Shown piece after piece: positions 24,508 through 34,192 of a stretch of DNA of 64,000 nt. The DNA is from DATFNI01 sp963787205 (lineage in GTDB: Bacteria; Bacteroidota; Rhodothermia; Balneolales; DATFMH01): NCBI GenBank assembly GCA_963787205.1, contig CAWBCD010000037.1, forward strand, positions 16,471 through 80,470. Direction: 5' to 3'. The position numbers and the translations under genes were made by a program. Below the pieces are notes generated by a model, which saw only the letters and a list, made by a program, of their open reading frames with translations, was not told the DNA's origin and did not search any database. Each line of letters opens with the position of its first letter. Positions within the stretch are counted from its first letter, which is position 1.

Positions 24508-26910
24508 CTATTTTCGATCGATCATAACATGGTAGTTTTTACCTTCCCAGGTGTGGTTATCCATCCAGTGGAAGGTAAACCGTATTGGTGCCTCTTGAGC
24601 CTTCTTTATCTCAATATCCAGATATTCAATGCCAATGGCCGTTGGCTCTGAATGGACTTCCTGGGTGTGATCCCATTCGTCATCCGTCCAAACCAGGGTG
24701 AATGGCCGGTAGGATTGTACACGGAGCGTCATTCCCGGTTTGATCTTATCCACCTGGCGATTAGGCTTCCAGATCTCATATTGAGTGCGCTTCTTTTTAC
24801 TCTTCTGGTAGCGATCTTCAACAATTGAAAACCGATCAAACACCTCGCCATCCTGCATGCTTCGCAGCAACTTAATGTACTCGGCATGGGCCCACATGAG
24901 TGGCATTGCCGAACCGGTTGGTTTGCCTTTGAACATGAAGATATCCGGGCGATCCTCACGGTCCCATACCTGTTCCGGCAGCATTCCGGTGGTTGATGAA
25001 AATTGTTCAATAGCCTTGATCAGCGGTTTTACATCATGACCTGCTGCGAGTTCGTAATGTGCGCGTTCACCAGTCAGCAGCGGCCAGGCTCGTCCCTGTC
25101 CCCAGCCTTTGAAGGCACTTCCGTCCTCATGCTGGCCATATCCGTCATGATTATAGCGTCGCCAACACGGACCGTATGGCGTGTCTTCTTTGAGTACTTT
25201 ATCGATCACCTTAAGCGAATCGACTATGACAGGATCATCGGCTTTACGGATACCGTATCTGACCAACTCCAGAAAACCGGCATCGACAACATCTCTGGCC
25301 GGGAATCGGTATTGTTCTCCGGGTGCGCGGTTGGCAATGGTGAGATAGCCCAGGTTGGGATCCTCATCCGGATGTGGATCGTTGATGTTCACCGGATTAA
25401 TGCGGATATAATGCCTGTTGATGCCTTTTACCAGAGAGCCGTTCGTAGTAACGGTCCAGCTTTCTATGTGATCACTCAGAAAATCGGCATAGTCTTCTAG
25501 ATAGGCAGCTGTGCGCTTTTCTCCGCGTTTGCGTGCCATCGCACCGGCACAGACCAGTGCTGTTATGTTGGAAGCCAATGTAGAGGGGGAGTAGCCACTC
25601 GCTTCCTCCCAGCGTTCCTGTCCTGTTGCCGGACCATGCTTGATGAGAAAACGCGCTGCGCGCATCACCATTGGAAACGGGTCGAAGTCCTGCAGGGCTT
25701 TTTCCTGTTGCAATCGCCAAGCCAGTATAATGGGAAAAGCCACCTCATCAAGTTGAATACCACGCCAATAGGGATCACCATTGATCCAGAAGTTTTGAGA
25801 GAATCCCCCATCGTCGTGCTGGGTAGCAGCCAGATATATCATGGCGCGCAAGGCAGTACCTTTGTTGCCGGCGGCCAGCAATCCTGTTGCGCTGTTAACC
25901 ATGTCTCGGGTCCAAACAAGGTGATAGCCTCCCATATCGTCGTCACCCATCACTTCACCCCATGGGATGGACATGGAAGCGATGAGCGCGCCGGGGAATG
26001 TCTTATCCTCATGAGAAAGGAGCAAACTGTAACTGCCTCGATACAGATGACCGCCATCGCCCGATACTTTTTCGAGGGGGAGCATTTCACTTGTAGGTCG
26101 TTTCCACTGATCAGTATACCTCTTGAAATGCTGTTTGAAAGGAATACCCATGGCCTGAAACAAGGTCGTGATGGCATTATGCATTCCCTCTCCGAAAGCC
26201 ATGCCGAGTGTGAATTCTTGTGTGTCTTCAAGAGAAAGCTGGCCGGTCAGTGCGATATTTCCATCCGTTGCCTGGTCAAATTCCCAATCCATCTTGTAAT
26301 TATCATTCAGGTCGGTCCAACCATCGCTCTTGGCAACATAACCGACGGACAATTTCTTGAAGGGCTCCGATGCCATCAATGCCAGCCACATCCCGTCCTT
26401 TTCGGCCACCAGTATTTCACGTCCGGCCACTTCCATCACGTAACCATTGTTCCCCATGCCTCCAACCTGGAGATGAGGTGCGCACAAGACATATAGAGAA
26501 AGGGGATGATCAAGCTTTTTGTTGATTTTCAGCTTGGTATGCTGAAGCAAACATGAAAGATGTGGTGCCGTAATAATATCTTTTTGGATATAAAAACGAC
26601 CTTCCGGGTCGGTATTTGTGACGCGATAACCAAGTGCGTTGTCGGAGATACGCTCGGTTTTTGTTTGTAAATGCTTCTTTTCTTCATAAAAAAAGGTGTT
26701 TCCATCGCTGATTAAATACTGAAGATCCCGAATTTGCGGCAGGTCGATCGTCGGGTAGTATGTTTCAGTGACAGCCCCGTTCCATAGAGTAAACCATAAC
26801 CGGCTGTCTGCCGAGTAGGCTGTTCCAACGCCATCCTTATCTCCATGTGTCCATTTGGGTTCGAGGCCGGGGCGACCAAAGGCCTTATTATTGCCGCGTA
26901 GTTTTGACAT
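24508..26910 (-). CDS. Glycoside hydrolase family 15 (glucoamylase/glucodextranase type)
   Basis: The 800-residue protein has an N-terminal beta-sandwich of the bacterial glucoamylase type (about 10-270, with FTLWNGAVTETYYPT) and an (alpha/alpha)6 barrel (about 290-690). Barrel landmarks include YHLVWTRDMV, GWGQGRAWPLLTGERAHYEL with the catalytic acidic residues, and LPEQVWDRED. A beta-rich tail of about 100 residues follows. It releases glucose from alpha-linked glucans. No signal peptide is visible, so it may act in the cytoplasm on storage glucan. The epimerase and sugar porter genes lie divergently next door, which fits glucose handling. Confidence 0.9.
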   Translation of the reverse strand: MSKLRGNNKAFGRPGLEPKWTHGDKDGVGTAYSADSRLWFTLWNGAVTETYYPTIDLPQIRDLQYLISDGNTFFYEEKKHLQTKTERISDNALGYRVTNTDPEGRFYIQKDIITAPHLSCLLQHTKLKINKKLDHPLSLYVLCAPHLQVGGMGNNGYVMEVAGREILVAEKDGMWLALMASEPFKKLSVGYVAKSDGWTDLNDNYKMDWEFDQATDGNIALTGQLSLEDTQEFTLGMAFGEGMHNAITTLFQAMGIPFKQHFKRYTDQWKRPTSEMLPLEKVSGDGGHLYRGSYSLLLSHEDKTFPGALIASMSIPWGEVMGDDDMGGYHLVWTRDMVNSATGLLAAGNKGTALRAMIYLAATQHDDGGFSQNFWINGDPYWRGIQLDEVAFPIILAWRLQQEKALQDFDPFPMVMRAARFLIKHGPATGQERWEEASGYSPSTLASNITALVCAGAMARKRGEKRTAAYLEDYADFLSDHIESWTVTTNGSLVKGINRHYIRINPVNINDPHPDEDPNLGYLTIANRAPGEQYRFPARDVVDAGFLELVRYGIRKADDPVIVDSLKVIDKVLKEDTPYGPCWRRYNHDGYGQHEDGSAFKGWGQGRAWPLLTGERAHYELAAGHDVKPLIKAIEQFSSTTGMLPEQVWDREDRPDIFMFKGKPTGSAMPLMWAHAEYIKLLRSMQDGEVFDRFSIVEDRYQKSKKKRTQYEIWKPNRQVDKIKPGMTLRVQSYRPFTLVWTDDEWDHTQEVHSEPTAIGIEYLDIEIKKAQEAPIRFTFHWMDNHTWEGKNYHVMIDRK

Positions 26911-27152
26911 ATCTGGTATCCTGTAGTTTTAACTCAAAAAATACACAGGGTACAAGCATTTTAGACGCCGAAAAGTTTCAAAGTGATTGCGCGATTGACA
27001 CATTTCATGTATTCTGTATGGTCGGAAAAACATTATATCTTTTCACAGGTGTGAGAGGTAACGGTCATTTTCTGAAACAAGGGTTAATTTATAAAAGTGT
27101 GAAAACGACAGGCATCTGATGTCTGTGTCTTTTCCTAATAAATATTATATAA

Positions 27153-28112
27153 GTGGCTTTTTTCATTGAACATCATCCATTTGGAACGTTTCAAGCTATA
27201 AAACTGGTAAATCGTGATAATAATGCGTCTCTGACGGTGCTTCCTGATTTTGCCGGTCTCATTAATGATTATGTTATCTGTGATGATGAGGGTAATCTGC
27301 ATTCCATTATAGATGGATATGCGTCTGCAGAAGAGTTAGTGCAAAAGCACGGAGAGGTATTTAAAAGTGCCAAGTTGTCACCCTTCCCAAATCGCATAAG
27401 AAGCGGTGTCTTTACGTTCAACGACAACCAGCACCAATTGTTCGTAAATTTCCCACACGAGGATAACAGTATCCATGGATTGATTTATGATAAGGCCTTC
27501 CGAATAGAGAGAGAGGAGGAGGGTGAAGATTATGCGCATTTGACCCTGGCGTATGATTATAAAGGTAAACAGCAGGGTTTTCCATATGTTTATTTCATCC
27601 AACTGGATTATCAGTTTCATGAAACACACGGTCTAACGGTTACAACCACCATCAGGAATACTGGTCAGGAATCGATACCCATAGGAGATGGATGGCATCC
27701 TTATTACAAGACAGGTAATAAGGTGGATAATCTGGAAATTTCAATTCCATCCCAATTTCTTTATAAAGTCGATGATCAACGGATACCAACTGGTGAAAAA
27801 GTAGAATTCGACGCTTTCACTAAGTTGAAGAAGATCAACGATTATGATTTTGACTCCTGTTTCGAACTGGCTTCGTCTAATGGCAAGGCAGTCGTACAGG
27901 TCGCGGATCCATCAAATGATATCCATTTCACTATTTGGCAGCAGACGGGCGATAATAAGTATAATTATCTCCAGGTTTACACCCCGCCAAACAGGAAATC
28001 CATTGCATTTGAACCCATGACCTGTCTACCTGATGTATTCAATAACAAAATTGGCTTGATTGCGCTTGATCCGCAGGAGGAAATTTCTTTCTCGTGGGGC
28101 GTTAACTCCTAG
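27153..28112 (+). CDS. Aldose 1-epimerase (mutarotase)
   Basis: The 319-residue beta-sandwich protein interconverts alpha and beta anomers of hexoses. Family landmarks are the substrate Arg in SPFPNRIRSGVFTF (about residue 80), the histidine in HEDNSIHGL, GDGWHPYYK (catalytic His about 183) and the general-base Glu near the end (IAFEPMTC). It begins with GTG, since no ATG precedes FIEHHPFG. Its gene ends 94 bases before the sugar porter gene, in the same direction, so the pair likely forms a sugar-uptake operon facing away from the GH15 gene. Confidence 0.9.
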   Translation: MAFFIEHHPFGTFQAIKLVNRDNNASLTVLPDFAGLINDYVICDDEGNLHSIIDGYASAEELVQKHGEVFKSAKLSPFPNRIRSGVFTFNDNQHQLFVNFPHEDNSIHGLIYDKAFRIEREEEGEDYAHLTLAYDYKGKQQGFPYVYFIQLDYQFHETHGLTVTTTIRNTGQESIPIGDGWHPYYKTGNKVDNLEISIPSQFLYKVDDQRIPTGEKVEFDAFTKLKKINDYDFDSCFELASSNGKAVVQVADPSNDIHFTIWQQTGDNKYNYLQVYTPPNRKSIAFEPMTCLPDVFNNKIGLIALDPQEEISFSWGVNS

Positions 28113-28206
28113 TTCAATTGCTGTTTTATATCGGTGAGGATTGGTGTTCCTGTTTTATTGACGCAGCTCTGTAAAAAAGCGCTAACAATAATCTATTAAG
28201 AGTAGT

Positions 28207-29853
28207 ATGAATAGTAACAGAGGTAGTGAAACATATGTCATTGCGCTGACATTGGTAGCAACGTTAGGTGGTTTGCTTTTTGGTTATGATACGGCTGTTA
28301 TTTCAGGAACTGTAAGTGCCCTGAAGAGTTTTTTTGTTACTCCGTTGTACCATAATCCGGCCCTTGCTGCAAATGTCATCTTACAGTACAAGGTAATTGT
28401 TTCTGTTTGTCTTGTCGTAATTGTTTTTCTGATCAGCAGCTTCCTTTTCAAGCTGTTCGGAAATAAAAGAGGGGGGATCTACACGCTTATCCTGGTAGTT
28501 GCAGCCTGGTTCGTCTGGTATTTCCGTTTTTGGTCCATGCCTAATGATTTGACCGAAGGTATGGCTAATTCTATCGAGGGTTTTACAATCTCGAGCGCAC
28601 TTGTGGGATGTATCATTGGTGGCTCCATTGCCGGTTATATCAGCCAGACGCTTGGTCGCCGAAACGGGATGCTTATGGCAGCCGTCCTTTTCATCATTTC
28701 TGCAGTTGGCTCGGCCATCCCCGATTCAATGAACGTGTTTGGTGTTGAGGTAATCAGCTCGTTCATATTCTATCGTGTGATTGGCGGTATCGGTGTCGGA
28801 CTTGCTTCGATGATCGTTCCTATGTACATCGCCGAAATCGCACCGACCGAAATACGCGGTAAATTGGTGTCCTGGAACCAATTTGCGATCATTTTCGGTA
28901 TGCTGATCGTCTACTTTGTCAACTACTTTATTTCTCTGCAGGGAACCGATCAATGGTTGAACACTATTGGATGGCGCTGGATGTTCGCATCTGAGAATAT
29001 TCCAGCCGGACTCTTCCTCTTCCTGCTTTTCTTCGTTCCTGAAACCCCGCGTTACCTCGTTATGGTCGACCGGGACGATAAGGCCGAAGGCGTGTTGAAC
29101 AAACTAGTTGGACACGACCGTGCATTATCAGTTCTTGGGGAAATAAAACAGAGCCTGGTCACTAAGTCGGCCCCCTGGCTGTCTTTTGGGGGATTGGTTA
29201 TCGTGATCGGCATACTGCTGTCCGTGTTCCAGCAGTTTGTCGGCATCAACGTGGTGCTCTATTACGCTCCGGAAATCTTCCGTAATATGGGATCCGGTAC
29301 CAATATTTCCCTGTTGCAGACGATCATTGTCGGCGCTGTAAACCTGACCTTCACGATTGTTGCCATCTTTACGGTGGATAATTTTGGCAGAAAACCGCTG
29401 ATGATCATCGGTTCCGTCGGGATGGCTATTTCAATGATTGTGCTGGGTTTTCTCTTCTTTGCACAGAGTGTTGGAATGGGTGCCTTGATCTTCATGCTGC
29501 TTTACACGGCCTCATTCGCTGTGTCGTGGGGACCCGTTTGCTGGGTTATGCTTGCTGAAATTTTCCCGAATTCAATCCGTGGTGCTATGTCCATAGCTGT
29601 CGCTGCCCAGTGGATTGCTAACCTGATCGTTTCCTGGACATTCCCCATCATGAATAACTCCACCTTCCTGAATGGTCTGTTCCATCATGGTTTTACTTAC
29701 TGGATTTACGGGATCATGGGTATTCTTTCCGCAATCTTCATGTGGAAATTTGTTCCTGAAACCAAAGGTCGTTCGCTGGAAGAAATGGAAGAGTTATGGG
29801 AAAAGAGTCCGGTAGAGGCCATCAAAGAAAGCGGAGGCCGGGAAGTACAATAA
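28207..29853 (+). CDS. Sugar porter (MFS) with extended N-terminal half
   Basis: This is a proton-coupled sugar transporter of the XylE/GLUT-like sugar porter family. Seen: GGLLFGYDTAVISGT in helix 1, GRRNGML after helix 4, PETPRYLV after helix 6, the substrate-contact motif QQFVGINVVLYY in helix 7, and PETKGRSLEEME at the end. At 548 residues it is about 60 longer than XylE. The extra length lies between helix 1 and the next conserved GCIIGGSIAG motif and contains two more hydrophobic segments (about 62-80 and 92-110), suggesting 14 membrane helices. The likely substrate is a pentose or hexose. Confidence 0.93.
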   Translation: MNSNRGSETYVIALTLVATLGGLLFGYDTAVISGTVSALKSFFVTPLYHNPALAANVILQYKVIVSVCLVVIVFLISSFLFKLFGNKRGGIYTLILVVAAWFVWYFRFWSMPNDLTEGMANSIEGFTISSALVGCIIGGSIAGYISQTLGRRNGMLMAAVLFIISAVGSAIPDSMNVFGVEVISSFIFYRVIGGIGVGLASMIVPMYIAEIAPTEIRGKLVSWNQFAIIFGMLIVYFVNYFISLQGTDQWLNTIGWRWMFASENIPAGLFLFLLFFVPETPRYLVMVDRDDKAEGVLNKLVGHDRALSVLGEIKQSLVTKSAPWLSFGGLVIVIGILLSVFQQFVGINVVLYYAPEIFRNMGSGTNISLLQTIIVGAVNLTFTIVAIFTVDNFGRKPLMIIGSVGMAISMIVLGFLFFAQSVGMGALIFMLLYTASFAVSWGPVCWVMLAEIFPNSIRGAMSIAVAAQWIANLIVSWTFPIMNNSTFLNGLFHHGFTYWIYGIMGILSAIFMWKFVPETKGRSLEEMEELWEKSPVEAIKESGGREVQ

Positions 29854-29950
29854 GCAGTAATCAGTAAAACAGTAAACAAATGACCAATGAAATTGGCCAA
29901 AAATCCTGGTAACTCAGTTACCTAATCACCCTAATAACTATTTTGTTAAA

Positions 29951-30009
29951 CTGACTACTGACTACTGACTACTGACTACTGACTACTGACTACTGACTAC
30001 TGACTACTG
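29951..30009. repeat. 7-bp tandem repeat (CTGACTA x about 8.4)
   Basis: Eight uninterrupted copies of CTGACTA plus CTG run from 29951 to 30009. The stop codon and last codons of gldC (minus strand) are made of repeat sequence. Copy-number change would leave the gldC frame unaffected because the stop is in the second unit from its end. Confidence 0.95.
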
Positions 30010-30353
30010 CCTTGGTTCCAGTCGGCTATTTCCATGCGTTCGGCAAAGTAGTCGCAGAAATCGCGCATATCGCTGGTGATGCGTTCATCATTGGTGGCAC
30101 GCTCCAGGGAATCAGTCATAGAAACCAGTGTCTGATGGAAGAAGATCTTCATTTCATCCTGCATCATCTTGCGTGTCCACAAGTCCAGTTTAAGCGTTGA
30201 TTTATGATTGTGGTCCCATAGAGAAAGCAACATGGCCCTGCAGGCAACGGGCTTTTCTTCTTTGGAGTCCGTGGCATCCCAGATGATGTTGGTGGGAACA
30301 TTTTCTTCATCCAGTTCAACGGTTATCGTGATTTCTTTTTTTTTATTTGCCAT
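29997..30353 (-). CDS. gldC: Gliding motility protein GldC
   Basis: The 118-residue acidic protein matches GldC, a small cytoplasmic protein associated with the gliding/type IX secretion machinery in Bacteroidota. It begins with EITITVELDEENVPTNIIW and continues with the conserved WDATD and LLSLWDHNHKSTLKLDLWT, then DEMKIFFHQTL. In this lineage it is often kept without gliding. It is isolated here: the sugar porter is on one side in the other direction and rluD-like on the other in the same direction. The last residues SSQ are encoded by the 7-bp tandem repeat. Confidence 0.92.
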   Translation of the reverse strand: MANKKKEITITVELDEENVPTNIIWDATDSKEEKPVACRAMLLSLWDHNHKSTLKLDLWTRKMMQDEMKIFFHQTLVSMTDSLERATNDERITSDMRDFCDYFAERMEIADWNQGSSQ

Positions 30354-30424
30354 TGGTTATGATTCAATATTTATAGCTTAAAAATGGTTTTCACGAGCTG
30401 GTGACATCTCCAGAATGGGTACGA

Positions 30425-31468
30425 TCATAACTTGCAAAACTGGCGAAACTTGCTGAGTACCTCCTTGAAATCTCCGGGCAGTTCGGAATCAAAGAACAAC
30501 TCTTCGCCTGTCTTTGGATGAACAAAACCCAGCGTTTTGGCATGCAGGCATTGTCGGCCCAGTCGCTTAAAAAGATATTCGAACATCCTTTTCCTGTTAC
30601 CCGTATTCGGACCAAAACGGACACTGGCACCGCCATATGTCTGATCTCCAAAAACGGGATGACCAATGTGCGCAAAATGCACACGAATTTGATGCGTTCT
30701 GCCCGTTTCAAGCTCAACCTCAACCAAACTCAGGTAATCAAAAAACTCAATCACCCGGTAATGGGTAATGGCATGTTTACCGGCATCGTCATCCAAAACG
30801 GTCATCTTTTTTCTGTCGCGGGGTGACCGGCCGATATGGCCCACAATTGTTCCTTCGCTCTCGGGATGGCCCCATACGATGGCCCAATATTTGCGTTTGG
30901 TATCATGCCGGGCAAACTGCTCTGACAGATGTGCATGCGTCTGCCTGTTTTTAGCCACCACAAGCAGACCACTGGTATCTTTATCGAGGCGATGGACGAT
31001 ACCCGGCCGAACATTTTCATCGTCGACATCCGGCAGATCCCCGACGTGATAGAGCAGGCCGTTTACCAGTGTGCCCGTCCAGTTGCCGAAGGCGGGGTGG
31101 ACAACCATTCCAGCTTCCTTGTTAACGACAATCACGTCATCATCTTCATAGATAATATTCAGCGGGATTTCTTCCGGCTCAGCTTCCGGTGGAGGCGGTT
31201 TTGGCAAGGTGATATCAATTTGGTCACCTGGCTGAACCTGATACGAAGCCTTCTCCTGCTTGCCATTTACCAATACAAATCCGGCCTTAATGGCTTCCTG
31301 GACCTTCGTACGCGTTGCATTCTGAACGAATAACGTGATGTATTTGTCCAGACGCACCGGATCCTGCTGCCCCGGAGCCACATCCAGGTGGATTTTAGTT
31401 TCCTGCGGAAAATCTTTAGGGACGTTAGGTCCGGTATTTACAGATGTTTTGTTCGGTTTATCTGGCAA
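30425..31468 (-). CDS. rluD: RluA-family pseudouridine synthase (RluD-like)
   Basis: This enzyme converts uridines to pseudouridine in 23S rRNA. An S4 RNA-binding domain lies at about residues 35-90 (LDKYITLFVQNATRTKVQEA), followed by the catalytic domain with the invariant GIVHRLDKDTSGLLVVAK (Asp of RLDKDTSG is the nucleophile), and LETGRTHQIRVH later. RluD, which modifies helix 69, is the usual member with an S4 domain, though RluC-type members share the layout. A 35-residue polar N-terminal extension precedes the S4 domain. It lies 85 bases downstream of lon in the same direction. Confidence 0.88.
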   Translation of the reverse strand: MPDKPNKTSVNTGPNVPKDFPQETKIHLDVAPGQQDPVRLDKYITLFVQNATRTKVQEAIKAGFVLVNGKQEKASYQVQPGDQIDITLPKPPPPEAEPEEIPLNIIYEDDDVIVVNKEAGMVVHPAFGNWTGTLVNGLLYHVGDLPDVDDENVRPGIVHRLDKDTSGLLVVAKNRQTHAHLSEQFARHDTKRKYWAIVWGHPESEGTIVGHIGRSPRDRKKMTVLDDDAGKHAITHYRVIEFFDYLSLVEVELETGRTHQIRVHFAHIGHPVFGDQTYGGASVRFGPNTGNRKRMFEYLFKRLGRQCLHAKTLGFVHPKTGEELFFDSELPGDFKEVLSKFRQFCKL

Positions 31469-31553
31469 ACCAATGTAAAAATTTTGTTAACCCGTGTAAG
31501 GAATTGCTGTTTCGCGGATCTTATTAGATAAAACTATTCATAAAGAGGGACAT

Positions 31554-33968
31554 CTACTGAGCCTTATCACTCTTTCTTTTGGCGGCGCCGGTTTTCGAAT
31601 TTGTGTTGACCAATGCCCACTTCAGCGCTTCATCAATTGTCTTAACGGTCTTTATCCTTAAACCTTCCTTCACTTTGTCCGGTATTTCAACGAGATCGGG
31701 AGCATTGTCCTCCGGTATCAGCACGGTTGATAACCGGTTGCGTTGTGCGGCAAGAAGTTTTTCATTTAACCCACCAATGGCATAGACCTCGCCACGCAGG
31801 GTGATCTCCCCTGTCATTGCCAGGTCGTGGCGAACCGGTTTTTTAGTCAGCAATGATATGATGGCAACCGCCATAGACAGGCCGGCACTCGGACCATCTT
31901 TGGGGATGGCGCCTTCGGGAATATGTATGTGCAGCTCATGTTTATCGAAGAAATCCTCGCTGATATTGAAGAGTTTGCTGTTTGCCCGCACATACGTCAG
32001 GGCAGCCTGGGCCGATTCTTTCATCACATCGCCTAATTGCCCGGTGAGTTGAAGGTTGTTCTTGCCGAGCATCATAGCCACATCGATTGACAGGATGGTT
32101 CCTCCGGTACTTGTCCATGCCAGTCCGTTTACACTGCCTATTTTGTTTCTGCGGTCAAGGGTGTGGTCCCTGTATTTTTCCACGCCGAGCAATTCCTGTA
32201 CTTTCTTTTCATTGACGGTGGCTTTGGGCGGGCGTTTCTTGTCCTGCTTGCGCGCAACGGTTCCACGAGCCAGCTTCCTGCATATGGATGCAATCTGCTG
32301 TTCCAGGTTTCGCACGCCGGCCTCACTCGTGTAGTTTCTGATAATTTCAAGGATGGCTTCTTTCTTGAAAACCACCCTCGAAGGTGCCAGTCCATGAGAC
32401 TTCAACTGCTTGGGAATCAAGTGTCGAAGTGCTATTTCAAGCTTGTCATGTTCCAGATATCCCGGCAGGTTGATGATCTCCATACGGTCGAGAAGTGCCG
32501 GTTGGATATCACTGGCCACATTGGCAGTCGTAATGAACATGACCTGAGAAAGATCGAAATCCAGGTCCAGGTAATGATCATTAAAGGTGCTGTTCTGTTC
32601 CGGATCGAGGACTTCCAGTATGGCCGACGACGGGTCACCACGGAAATCCTGTCCCACCTTGTCTATCTCATCAAGGATAATAACCGGATTCATGACGCCC
32701 GCTTTTTTCATGCTCTGAATGATGCGTCCAGGCATGGATCCGATATATGTTTTCCGGTGGCCGCGAATCTCAGCCTCGTCGTGAATACCACCCAGCGAAA
32801 TACGAACCATCTTACGTCCGAGAGCATTGGCGATGGATTTGGCGAGAGAGGTCTTGCCGGTCCCCGGAGGGCCGACAAAACAAAGAATCTGGCCCTTTAG
32901 ACGTGCCACAAGGTTCAGTACGGCGATATGTTCGAGTATACGTTCTTTCGGTTTTTCCAGACCGTAATGTTCGCGGTTCAGCTCCTCTTCAACCGCTTTA
33001 ATATCCAGGCGGTCCTCGGTATATTCGCCCCATGGCATAGCGAGCATCCAGTCGAGGTAGTTGCGGGATACACTGTACTCGGGCGACATGGGCGGCGTTT
33101 TCTTTAGTCGATCCAGTTCTTCATGAACTTTTTCGAGGGCCGTCTCGGGTAGTGTTTTCGCGTCGAATTGTTCTTTGAGCCTGGCCAGTTCCGGATCCGC
33201 ATATTCGTTTTCTCCCAGCTCCTCCTGGAGCATCTTGATTTGTTCCTGGATGAAAAATCGTTTCTGGTTTTTCTGGATCTCGTTCTGAACTTTCTCGTTG
33301 ATCTCCTGGGTTACCGCCATAATTTCCAGTTCCTCGCTCAGGATGGTCAGCACATTTGTGAAACGTCCGGCTAGGTCATTCTGCTCCAGGAAACTCTGCT
33401 TCTCTTCAAGACCCAAATCGATATATGAGGCCATGTAATAGAGCATCTGCTCCGGATCATCAAACTGTTCGTATCCCAGCAGAATCTCTTCAGGCAGATC
33501 CTTGTTGAACAGAACATACTTTTCGAATGTCTCGCGGGTCTTTGAAATCAGGGCATTCAGCTTTTTTTTGTTCCGGATCGTCTTGAGCTTGCGTGGTTTG
33601 ATCTTAGCACGAATATACCTCGTACTCATGTCGATATCCTTGATATCCACTGTCTCCAGGCCGCTGATTAAGACCTTCATCAGGTTATTGGGTAATTGCA
33701 GAATCTGTACGATCTTGCCCAGCGTCCCCACATTATATAAGTCGTCGGAACCCGGATTCTCGGCATCCGGATCCATTTGGGCGCAAAGGACAACCAGTTT
33801 GTCGTGTTTATCTGCGGCACGTATGGCATCGAGCGACTCGCTTCTTCCCACCAAAATCGGATACATGGTGTTCGGATAGATAACGGTGTCCCTCAGCGGT
33901 ACCAGCGGAAGGTAATCGGTTAGTTCGTAAGTATCGATAGCCAGTTCTTTTTTATTCAAATCGGGCAT
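31554..33968 (-). CDS. lon: ATP-dependent protease Lon
   Basis: The 804-residue protein is a complete Lon (endopeptidase La): N-terminal substrate-binding domain (about 18-215), coiled linker, AAA+ module with Walker A GPPGTGKT at 366-373 and Walker B VIILDEID at 429-436, and the S16 protease domain with catalytic Ser694 in KDGPSAGLSMA and Lys737 in GGLNEKLLAA. It degrades misfolded and regulatory proteins in the cytoplasm using ATP. A basic, Lys-rich tail ends the protein. It serves here as the internal reference for the Lon-like domain in the 6899-9214 gene. Confidence 0.97.
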   Translation of the reverse strand: MPDLNKKELAIDTYELTDYLPLVPLRDTVIYPNTMYPILVGRSESLDAIRAADKHDKLVVLCAQMDPDAENPGSDDLYNVGTLGKIVQILQLPNNLMKVLISGLETVDIKDIDMSTRYIRAKIKPRKLKTIRNKKKLNALISKTRETFEKYVLFNKDLPEEILLGYEQFDDPEQMLYYMASYIDLGLEEKQSFLEQNDLAGRFTNVLTILSEELEIMAVTQEINEKVQNEIQKNQKRFFIQEQIKMLQEELGENEYADPELARLKEQFDAKTLPETALEKVHEELDRLKKTPPMSPEYSVSRNYLDWMLAMPWGEYTEDRLDIKAVEEELNREHYGLEKPKERILEHIAVLNLVARLKGQILCFVGPPGTGKTSLAKSIANALGRKMVRISLGGIHDEAEIRGHRKTYIGSMPGRIIQSMKKAGVMNPVIILDEIDKVGQDFRGDPSSAILEVLDPEQNSTFNDHYLDLDFDLSQVMFITTANVASDIQPALLDRMEIINLPGYLEHDKLEIALRHLIPKQLKSHGLAPSRVVFKKEAILEIIRNYTSEAGVRNLEQQIASICRKLARGTVARKQDKKRPPKATVNEKKVQELLGVEKYRDHTLDRRNKIGSVNGLAWTSTGGTILSIDVAMMLGKNNLQLTGQLGDVMKESAQAALTYVRANSKLFNISEDFFDKHELHIHIPEGAIPKDGPSAGLSMAVAIISLLTKKPVRHDLAMTGEITLRGEVYAIGGLNEKLLAAQRNRLSTVLIPEDNAPDLVEIPDKVKEGLRIKTVKTIDEALKWALVNTNSKTGAAKRKSDKAQ

Positions 33969-34192
33969 GTAAAAAGTTTCTGATAAATTCGTATGAAGTG
34001 CAGGCTCCCCACCAATTACAAAATCTTGTCAATAATAAGGATTTTTGAGAACAACTTTGTTGTTGTAGCCCTGTGTTTAATATATCTCACAACTTGTTGC
34101 GTAATACACGGGACTATCATATTTCATTCCAAATCATGTATTTTGTGTCGGATTACTCGATTCACAAGCATCAAAAACGGCGGATGGAATAA

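Noticed and set aside
25636..26496. 286-codon open frame on the plus strand
   Set aside because: It lies fully antisense to the well supported GH15 gene, has no recognisable domain and only mirrors its codon pattern.
29951..30009. Short tandem repeats as a CRISPR array
   Set aside because: Units are 7 bp with no spacers; the 8-bp array at 55615 is the same kind of simple repeat. No cas genes are present.
32163..32900. 245-codon open frame on the plus strand inside lon
   Set aside because: It is an antisense shadow of the Lon coding region without a domain or ribosome binding site.
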